Shown here: positions 1 through 4,348 of the stretch, piece by piece | Layout: the number at the start of each line of letters is the position of its first letter | How positions within the stretch are numbered: position 1 is the first letter of the stretch | From: JBHWPB01 sp043424675 | GTDB taxonomy: Bacteria > Bacillota > Bacilli > Lactobacillales > Carnobacteriaceae_A | Assembly: GCA_043424675.1 (NCBI GenBank) | Contig: JBHWPB010000091.1 | Span: 1-6,206, forward strand | Direction: 5' to 3' | Length of the DNA: 6,206 bases | Made by a program: the position numbers and the translations under genes | Notes under the pieces: model-generated | The model's input: the letters and a program-made list of their open reading frames with translations, nothing else | Told to the model about the DNA's origin: nothing | Databases searched by the model: none

Positions 1-1
1 A

Positions 2-871
2 GCCATCGTCTCTGCCCCGCCTCTAGCCGGAGGAGTGGTTGCGGCCATCCAGATGTCCGGGGCTGCTGAAGCTATCGGAAGAACTGACTTAACTATTCTC
101 ACGACAGTCATCGTTGCTGTACAAGGTTTGGTGGGCTATCCACTTTCTTCTTGGGCCTTAAAGAAAACAGCTCCGTCACTCCTGGCAGATTACGACCCAG
201 CTAAAGCTGATCCTGATCTGGCAGAAGGAACAGAAGAAGTGGAAGAAGAAACGAAGAAAAAGCCGCTCGAGTTTCTGCCTGAGCGCTTCAATTCTAACAA
301 TATCATGTTAGCAAAAACAGCCATTGTCGCCGGGATAGCTATGCTCCTGTCGTGGTTGTTAGCCGAAATCTTCGGCCAGCCTATCTTAGACACTAACGTT
401 CTCGCCCTCATCTTAGGAGTGGTTTTTGCGGAACTCGGTTTCTTAGAAGAAGGTGTTTTAGAGAAGGCCAATGCTTTTGGCTTCTTCATCGTGGTCATCA
501 CCTCGGTCATCCTGGCAGGTCTTGCTAATGCAACACCAGAAGTCATGCTCGACATCTTACCGACACTGCTTGCGGTGCTGGCTGCCGGTACGCTCGGTAT
601 CTTCATCGCCAGCTATATCGCAGGACGGGTGCTCAAGGTCAATAAATATCTGGCCTTTGCGATCGGACTGACCGGTCTCTTCGGATATCCTGGAACCTTT
701 ATCATCACCAATGAAGTGACCTCTGCCCTCGCAAAAACAGATGACGAAAAAAACTACCTTATGGACAATATGATGCCCCCGATGCTGGTCGGTGGATTTG
801 TTACGGTTTCTATCGGTTCTGTTTTACTGGCTGGTATTATGGCGCCTATCCTTGTCAACTTCTTTGGATAA
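2..871 (+). CDS. Multi-pass membrane transporter-like protein, C-terminal part (5' end outside window)
   Basis: The reading frame is open to the left edge: the first visible codons read AIVSAPPLAGG and run straight into the rest, so the GTG at 35 is not the start although GGAGGA precedes it. The 289 visible residues hold about seven hydrophobic segments, near residues 30-55, 102-124, 130-148, 158-177, 183-206, 216-236 and 261-286. An acidic and lysine-rich cytosolic-type loop lies at about 60-95. A Gly-Tyr-Pro motif occurs in two membrane segments (residues 45-47 and 228-230), which suggests two structurally related halves, as in many secondary transporters. I do not recognise the family with certainty; an ion-coupled symporter is my inference. 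The next gene is an M20 hydrolase 36 bases downstream with no terminator between them, so a joint role in uptake and hydrolysis of an N-acylated or peptide-like compound is plausible. Base composition is visibly richer in G+C than in the minus-strand genes of the window. Confidence 0.8.
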   Translation, partial: AIVSAPPLAGGVVAAIQMSGAAEAIGRTDLTILTTVIVAVQGLVGYPLSSWALKKTAPSLLADYDPAKADPDLAEGTEEVEEETKKKPLEFLPERFNSNNIMLAKTAIVAGIAMLLSWLLAEIFGQPILDTNVLALILGVVFAELGFLEEGVLEKANAFGFFIVVITSVILAGLANATPEVMLDILPTLLAVLAAGTLGIFIASYIAGRVLKVNKYLAFAIGLTGLFGYPGTFIITNEVTSALAKTDDEKNYLMDNMMPPMLVGGFVTVSIGSVLLAGIMAPILVNFFG

Positions 872-907
872 CTCTCGGACATTTAATCTTAGAAAGAAGG
901 TATATTG

Positions 908-2062
908 ATGGCAAAAATTGAAAAAAATGAAGCAATTGAAATCCTAAAAGATTTTATCCAAATCAAAACAGTCAACGAAAATGAAGAAGAACTCGCGCTT
1001 TATATCCAAAAACTCTTTGATAAACACGGAATCGAATCAGAACTCGTCAAATATGATACGGGACGCTATCATATTCTCGCAGAAATCAAACAAGGTGACA
1101 GTGACCGAATCTTCGGTTTATCCGGCCATTTAGATGTGGTGCCCGTCTCTCATCCCGAAGCATGGAATTATGATCCTTTTGGAGCGGAAATCGAAGACGG
1201 GAAAATGTATGGACGGGGAACTTCCGATATGAAATCAGGGCTGGCTGCCTTGGTCATTGCGATGATTAATGCCAAAGAAGCCGGCAACTTTAACGGAACC
1301 CTCCGCTTCTATGGAACAACCGATGAAGAATCAGGGTTGCTGGGTTCCAAACATTTAGCCGATTCAGGTTACGCCAAAGATTTGGATGCCATTTTGATTG
1401 GAGAACCCCAATATGGCAGTGTCGTCGACCAAAACAATGGGGCTTGGATCTACAATGTGATTTCCGAGGGAATTGCGGGCCATTCGTCAAAACCTGAAAA
1501 TGGCATCAATGCGATCGACAACTTAGTAGATTATATCCATGCCATCAGAGAACGAATGAACGAAGATATCAATAAAGAAGAAAACATCGACCCGCGCGTC
1601 GGCAAGCTTGTCCATACCTTAGCGACGATCGAAGGCGGTGTGCAGTCCAATATTATCCCAGGACAGGCAAGCGCCCTCTTCTCCGCTCGGACCACGCCTA
1701 CTTTCACAAACGATACTTACAGAGACATCGTTCGAGAAGTGATGAGCGAATTCAATGAAAAAGAAGGCTACAACTTGCGTGTGGAAGTTGTACGAGACTT
1801 CACACCGGCTGTCGGACCCGAAGGTTCCCGTTTAATTGAAGTCATCCAAAAAGAAAGTCATGAAAAGAATATCCAAACTACAGCGATGGCGGGAGGAACA
1901 GATCTCTCTGAATTCCAGCGGGGGAATTTAGAAATGGAAGTCGCCATCTATGGACCTGGAGAATTCGATCAAGCCCATGTAGTCGATGAATTTGTCTACC
2001 TTGACTCCTATTTAAACTTTATTGAAACTTACGAAAAGATCATCAACGGTTACCTCGCTTAA
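908..2062 (+). CDS. M20 family metallopeptidase/deacylase (ArgE/DapE type)
   Basis: This 384-residue protein is a cytosolic, probably di-zinc hydrolase of the M20 family, close to the usual length of 370-410. Metal and catalytic residues are all visible: H74 and D76 in GHLDVVP, bridging D107 in GRGTSDMKSG, catalytic E140 followed by metal ligand E141 in TTDEESG, E166 in IGEPQ, and the C-terminal H357 in AHVVDEF. The dimerisation (lid) domain begins around AGHSSKP and occupies roughly residues 175-290. The start is taken as ATG 908 because AGAAGG at 895-900 lies 7 bases upstream; a TTG at 905 is in frame but worse placed. The family includes acetylornithine deacetylase, succinyl-diaminopimelate desuccinylase, dipeptidases and aminoacylases. 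No arginine or lysine biosynthesis gene is adjacent and the partner is a membrane transporter, so a catabolic peptidase or N-acyl amino acid hydrolase is my preferred reading. The active site looks intact. A strong terminator follows directly. Confidence 0.93.
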   Translation: MAKIEKNEAIEILKDFIQIKTVNENEEELALYIQKLFDKHGIESELVKYDTGRYHILAEIKQGDSDRIFGLSGHLDVVPVSHPEAWNYDPFGAEIEDGKMYGRGTSDMKSGLAALVIAMINAKEAGNFNGTLRFYGTTDEESGLLGSKHLADSGYAKDLDAILIGEPQYGSVVDQNNGAWIYNVISEGIAGHSSKPENGINAIDNLVDYIHAIRERMNEDINKEENIDPRVGKLVHTLATIEGGVQSNIIPGQASALFSARTTPTFTNDTYRDIVREVMSEFNEKEGYNLRVEVVRDFTPAVGPEGSRLIEVIQKESHEKNIQTTAMAGGTDLSEFQRGNLEMEVAIYGPGEFDQAHVVDEFVYLDSYLNFIETYEKIINGYLA

Positions 2063-2069
2063 TAAGATT

Positions 2070-2108
2070 AAAAGGAGGAGCTCTTTTTCAAGAGACTCCT
2101 CTTTTTTT
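2070..2108 (+). terminator. Rho-independent terminator of the transporter-M20 operon
   Basis: Starting 7 bases after the M20 stop codon, GAGGAG-CTCTT pairs with AAGAG-CTCCTC (one single-base bulge on each side) around a TTTC loop. A run of seven T residues follows at 2102-2108, and an A run sits before the stem. It closes the operon. Confidence 0.88.
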
Positions 2109-2129
2109 GTTCTATTTTTTAAGTGTTCT

Positions 2130-2279
2130 GTGCCAAAAGGGGAATATTTGGCAAGCAAAAGGTCCTAGCCGTGCCAAAAAAACAAATATTGGCAAGCAAA
2201 AGGTCCCAGCCGTGTCAAAAAAACAAATATTGGCAAGCAAAGGGTCCTAGCCGTGCCAAAATATCAAAATTTGGCAAGC
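2130..2279. repeat. 41-bp tandem repeat array with internal hairpins
   Basis: The motif TTGGCAAGC recurs at 2148, 2189, 2230 and 2271, exactly 41 bases apart each time. There are three full units, with a partial unit at each end (2130-2147 and 2271-2279). The first two full units differ at only two positions; the third has drifted mainly in its A-rich 3' part. Each junction has TGCCAA, about 11 A-rich bases, then TTGGCA, so four hairpins can form. In the second unit TGTCAA replaces TGCCAA, which keeps a G-U pair in RNA. Each unit also carries the core GTCC(T/C)AGCC. Because 41 is not a multiple of three, the frame changes from unit to unit, which argues against coding. The array lies between a terminator and the next promoter. 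Function unknown. Confidence 0.88.
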
Positions 2280-2375
2280 AAGCACTAAATGAACTACACA
2301 CCGAATAAAGTCATTGGTTTTCTCACGAGTAACCTTTATAAAATAAGTAATCCTATAGCTACCAAACTCTTATTG

Positions 2376-2386
2376 TATAGTATAAT
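2376..2386 (+). promoter_or_regulatory. Promoter -10 region for the small membrane protein gene
   Basis: A perfect TATAAT lies at 2381-2386, 34 bases before the start codon at 2421, in an AT-rich stretch. No convincing -35 hexamer is present 16-18 bases upstream, so the promoter may be weak or activator-dependent. The rest of 2280-2375 holds nothing I recognise. Confidence 0.5.
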
Positions 2387-2420
2387 TAAGAAAACAGAAG
2401 GAATAAGAGGAGGGTATGGA

Positions 2421-2654
2421 ATGGGGCGTCAAATAGTATATATCTTAGTTGGTGCAATTGTCTTAGCATTTATCGGCGCAGCAATGGGTTTAGTCACGGG
2501 TATGAATATTGGCGGTAATTATTACCCGACCTTTCAATTGGGCACTATGGTAGGGTATGAAGCAACGGGCATGATCGGTCTCCTGATTGGCGGAGCGTTA
2601 GGAGCTGTAGGTGGTGGTTTTCTCGGAAGAAGCATTGCAAAAAGAAAAAGTTAA
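2421..2654 (+). CDS. Small glycine-rich membrane protein with two membrane segments
   Basis: This 77-residue protein begins at ATG 2421, with a perfect AGGAGG at 2408-2413 seven bases upstream; earlier in-frame ATG codons (2289) lack such a site. Two hydrophobic segments, residues about 5-29 and 50-69, flank a short polar loop (NIGGNYYPTFQLGT). The protein ends in a basic tail, SIAKRKS. The second segment is packed with glycines in GxxxG-like spacing (GLLIGGALGAVGGGFLG), a glycine-zipper pattern that favours tight helix packing or oligomers. The basic tail suggests that both ends are cytosolic. I do not recognise a characterised family and no function can be assigned. It is monocistronic, with its own -10 box and a strong terminator downstream. 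The optimal ribosome binding site argues that it is a real gene. Confidence 0.78.
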   Translation: MGRQIVYILVGAIVLAFIGAAMGLVTGMNIGGNYYPTFQLGTMVGYEATGMIGLLIGGALGAVGGGFLGRSIAKRKS

Positions 2655-2664
2655 ATATAAAGCA

Positions 2665-2812
2665 GAGGCTGGGACAAAACTACTTTTGCGAAAAAAGTAG
2701 TCCCACTTTCGTTTATTTTATAAGGATCTAGAAAAACACACTCCCACTATTGAACAAAATAGTTCATAGTTTTGGGAGTGTGTTTTTTTGAGAGACCTTT
2801 TGTCCTAGCCTC
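2665..2812. repeat. 148-bp intergenic element with 15-bp terminal inverted repeats
   Basis: GAGGCTGGGACAAAA at 2665-2679 matches TTTTGTCCTAGCCTC at 2798-2812 as an inverted repeat in 14 of 15 positions. Inside are two further hairpins: 2671-2704 (GGGA/TCCC and CTACTTTT/AAAAGTAG) and the large terminator at 2732-2788. The element sits exactly in the gap between two convergent genes and has no open reading frame of note. I recall the GAGGCTGGGACA motif as recurrent in intergenic regions of Lactobacillales and staphylococci; that is memory, not a search. No clear target-site duplication is visible. It may be a MITE-like or REP-like repeat that also supplies termination. Confidence 0.7.
2732..2788. 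terminator. Bidirectional terminator between convergent genes
   Basis: A perfect 15-bp stem pairs AAAAACACACTCCCA (2732-2746) with TGGGAGTGTGTTTTT (2773-2787). It continues after a three-T bulge into CTAT-GAAC/GTTCATAG with a small A-rich loop. There are T runs at the end on both strands, so it can stop the small membrane protein gene from the left and the lipoprotein gene from the right. Confidence 0.9.
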
Positions 2813-2834
2813 GTCTTATTTACTACCTTCTCTG

Positions 2835-3767
2835 TTAGTTAACATCTTCAACCACGGTGTCTGGCATGGTGTAGCCATAATTTTGCACCTGATCATAGGT
2901 AGTTCTATAGAAAGGCATGTCCGTTCCAAAGTCAATATACTGTTCGCCATTTGCTTCGCTGAGTGACACAGACAAGGAACCGTGCTCGCCCTCTCCTTCA
3001 ACATAAGGACGGAGGAAGTAGTCGATGGTCAATACATTTTCATCTATCGACCAGTCCTGTATTTCATAGAGTTCAAGCTCTGAGGCGTACCAGCCGATAG
3101 TCAAGTATTGACTTCCAATTGTCACAATCATGTCTGATTGGGAGCGCTCACTTGAAGGAAAGTGAAGATAGTACCCGACAAAATCACTGTATTCATAGGA
3201 ACTGTCTTGGGATTCATCAACCTGTTCTTCCCATTCATCTGGTTCAGCTTCAGTCGTTATTTCTTCGGCACTTATTGCTTCAGTGCTCATTTCTTCCTCT
3301 CTTACCTCTACTGCTTCACTGCTTACATCTTCCTGACTGCTGTCTTCATCTTCAACTTCGGCTTCAACTAATAGCTTCGACGCCCGTGCATTCAATGTTT
3401 CTGATCCATTCTCGAGAGATTGCACAGATTCTGCTTTGACGCGACCTTCTTCATGTTCTCCTCGCTCAAATGATTCTTCCGCCTCGATATAATTTTTTGT
3501 TTGGCTCAACAAGACTTCTGCTCTTTCCACTAAGGCTCTTTCAAAGTGTTCGATTGCTTTCTCATAATTTTTATAGTCTAACTCTTCCAAACCTTTTTCT
3601 AGCGCAATCTCATAAGATTCGCTTTCATCTTCAACTCGAGTCTCTTGTTCCGCTTCAACTTCGCTTTGACTTGTGTCTTGACTTTCAACTGTCGCACCAG
3701 TACATCCTGTCACTAAAAGAAAGAAAACTGAGAGATACATCACCAAATAATTTCGCTTGTTTTTCAA
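2835..3767 (-). CDS. Lipoprotein with TPR-like helices, acidic linker and C-terminal beta domain
   Basis: A 310-residue protein predicted to be anchored to the outer face of the membrane. The start is TTG at 3767, with AGAGGGG five bases upstream. It supplies the basic residues KNKR before a hydrophobic stretch and the lipobox LVTGC (Cys22); the next ATG inside would remove the basic part. After a short Ser/Gln/Glu-rich spacer, residues 52-80 look like one tetratricopeptide-type helix pair (YKNYEKAIEHFERAL), followed by more charged helix to about 135. Residues 135-190 form a very acidic, Ser/Thr/Glu-rich linker. Residues 193-290 are rich in aromatic residues and beta strands (SDFVGYYLHF to DMPFYRTTY) and resemble the small lipocalin-like domains found in lactic acid bacteria lipoproteins. 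No enzyme motif is visible. Gene transcription probably starts near 3813 under CcpA influence. Role unknown; substrate or envelope-stress binding is only a guess. Confidence 0.85.
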   Translation of the reverse strand: MKNKRNYLVMYLSVFFLLVTGCTGATVESQDTSQSEVEAEQETRVEDESESYEIALEKGLEELDYKNYEKAIEHFERALVERAEVLLSQTKNYIEAEESFERGEHEEGRVKAESVQSLENGSETLNARASKLLVEAEVEDEDSSQEDVSSEAVEVREEEMSTEAISAEEITTEAEPDEWEEQVDESQDSSYEYSDFVGYYLHFPSSERSQSDMIVTIGSQYLTIGWYASELELYEIQDWSIDENVLTIDYFLRPYVEGEGEHGSLSVSLSEANGEQYIDFGTDMPFYRTTYDQVQNYGYTMPDTVVEDVN

Positions 3768-3790
3768 AAAATCCCCTCTTCGTTCTCGTT

Positions 3791-3805
3791 TGGAAAGCGT
3801 TTACA
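3791..3805. promoter_or_regulatory. Probable cre box (CcpA binding site)
   Basis: Read on the minus strand, TGTAAACGCTTTCC agrees with the cre consensus TGWAANCGNTNWCA at all but the last position, and the surrounding bases extend the symmetry. It lies just downstream of the likely start of the lipoprotein transcript and overlaps the -35 box of the divergent promoter, so CcpA bound here could repress both. Found by pattern only. Confidence 0.65.
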
Positions 3806-3827
3806 AATGATTTGACGTAAGTATACT
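3800..3827 (+). promoter_or_regulatory. Rightward promoter, overlapping cre
   Basis: TTTACA at 3800-3805 and TATACT at 3822-3827 are separated by 16 bases; each hexamer matches the sigma-A consensus in five of six positions. It would transcribe rightwards through the E1 beta remnant into the lipoyl-domain gene. The -10 is half of the palindrome AAGTATACTT (3819-3828), which also forms the -10 of the opposite promoter. Confidence 0.5.
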
Positions 3828-3848
3828 TTAATCAATAAACATATGCAA
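3820..3848 (-). promoter_or_regulatory. Leftward promoter of the lipoprotein gene
   Basis: On the minus strand, TTGCAT (3848-3843) and TATACT (3825-3820) are separated by 17 bases, in an AT-rich region. This puts the transcript start near 3813, about 45 bases before the TTG start codon, with the cre box in the untranslated leader. Confidence 0.55.
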
Positions 3849-3906
3849 TAAGCACCGTATTATTTTTTATATAATATTTTTTCTTCTCAAAAACAGACAA
3901 ATTAAA

Positions 3907-3935
3907 GACATAGTCTGTTGTTAGAAGACTATGTC
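3907..3935. repeat. Perfect 10-bp inverted repeat at the E1 beta remnant border
   Basis: GACATAGTCT (3907-3916) and AGACTATGTC (3926-3935) are perfect inverted copies with a 9-base loop. The right arm lies inside the recognisable E1 beta codons (Asp-Tyr-Val), while the left arm lies outside the homologous part. The hairpin has no T run, so it is not a terminator. It may mark the deletion junction. Confidence 0.7.
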
Positions 3936-3989
3936 CTGCCTAACACAGAAGATATCGTCGCTGCCGTCAAAGAATTAGTTGAAAAGTAA
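3921..3989 (+). pseudogene. Remnant: C-terminal end of a 2-oxoacid dehydrogenase E1 beta gene
   Basis: The frame ending at TAA 3987-3989 reads LEDYVLPNTEDIVAAVKELVEK, 22 codons. This strongly resembles the C-terminal tail of E1 component beta subunits of pyruvate, acetoin or branched-chain dehydrogenases, where a phrase like PVLEDYVLPN followed by a helix of the type DIVxAVKEL closes the protein. Four more sense codons lie upstream (RHSL plus Leu), then a TAA at 3901-3906, and no start codon or ribosome site is present, so this is not a gene. A lipoyl-domain gene begins 27 bases later, the expected E1 beta-to-E2 order of such operons. I infer that E1 alpha and most of E1 beta were deleted. 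The resemblance rests on a short stretch and on memory of the family. Confidence 0.65.
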
Positions 3990-4016
3990 ATACGATGAAG
4001 AATGGAGAATGAAACA

Positions 4017-4250
4017 ATGGCCAAGGAAATAAAGCTGCCGCAATTCAATGATAAGATCGATGAAAGTCTGGTTACTTTGTGGTATGTAGAGGAAGGCGAC
4101 CAAGTCCAAGAAGGTGACTCCTTAGTTGAAGTTCAGACAGAAAAAGCGACGGACGAAATAAAAGAGCCTATCTCAGGAACGGTCAAAGAAATCTTAAAGA
4201 AACGTGGAGACGTTGTCAAAGTAGAAGAAACATTAGGAGTTATTGAGTAA
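4017..4250 (+). CDS. Free-standing lipoyl-domain protein (2-oxoacid dehydrogenase E2-type)
   Basis: The 77 residues are exactly one biotinyl/lipoyl domain, the swinging-arm carrier that shuttles acyl groups between E1, E2 and E3 of 2-oxoacid dehydrogenase complexes. The lysine to be lipoylated is K43 in QTEKATDE, at the tip of the expected beta hairpin; the usual phrase is (D/E)TDKA. The flanking YVEEGDQVQEGDSLVEV and PISGTVKEILKKRGDVV segments fit the domain on both sides. Start ATG 4017 is chosen because GGAGA lies 8 bases upstream; an in-frame ATG at 4002 would put that site inside the gene. A complete E2 has a linker, a subunit-binding domain and a catalytic domain after this point, but here a stop follows GVIE and a terminator comes next. 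It may be a truncated E2 left from the lost operon, or a genuine stand-alone carrier. The domain itself shows no damage. Confidence 0.85.
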   Translation: MAKEIKLPQFNDKIDESLVTLWYVEEGDQVQEGDSLVEVQTEKATDEIKEPISGTVKEILKKRGDVVKVEETLGVIE

Positions 4251-4280
4251 TTCTTAACTTTTAAACATCCCTTAGAAATG

Positions 4281-4329
4281 AAAAAATGAACCTCCTTTTG
4301 ACAAATAATCAAAAAGTGGTTCATTTTTT
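4281..4329. terminator. Bidirectional terminator between lipoyl gene and TcaA-like gene
   Basis: AAAAAATGAACC (4281-4292) pairs with GGTTCATTTTTT (4318-4329); an inner stem TTTTGA/TCAAAA shortens the loop. There is a T run on either strand, so it serves both the lipoyl-domain gene and the convergent gene to its right. Confidence 0.88.
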
Positions 4330-4348
4330 ATATTTTTCGTAATGAAAC

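Noticed and set aside
31..37. GGAGGA followed by GTG at 35 as a gene start
   Set aside because: The same frame is open to the window edge with a protein-like upstream sequence, and the GTG falls inside a hydrophobic, conserved-looking stretch.
190..606. Minus-strand frame inside the transporter gene
   Set aside because: Ser/Lys/Thr-rich antisense shadow with no ribosome site or family resemblance.
2130..2279. CRISPR array
   Set aside because: The whole 41-base unit is repeated; there are no variable spacers and no cas genes.
2123..2308. Lysine-rich 61-codon reading frame across the tandem repeats
   Set aside because: No ribosome site, and the composition follows from a 41-base repeat read in shifting phases.
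2289..2420. Longer start for the small membrane protein
   Set aside because: The -10 box and the perfect AGGAGG lie inside this stretch, so translation begins at 2421.
3119..3439. Plus-strand frames over the lipoprotein gene, including a hydrophobic one at 3162-3371
   Set aside because: They are antisense shadows; Leu/Phe/Cys-rich translation results from the Glu/Ser-rich codons of the real gene, and no ribosome site is present.
3907..3935. Hairpin as a rho-independent terminator
   Set aside because: No T run follows on either strand.
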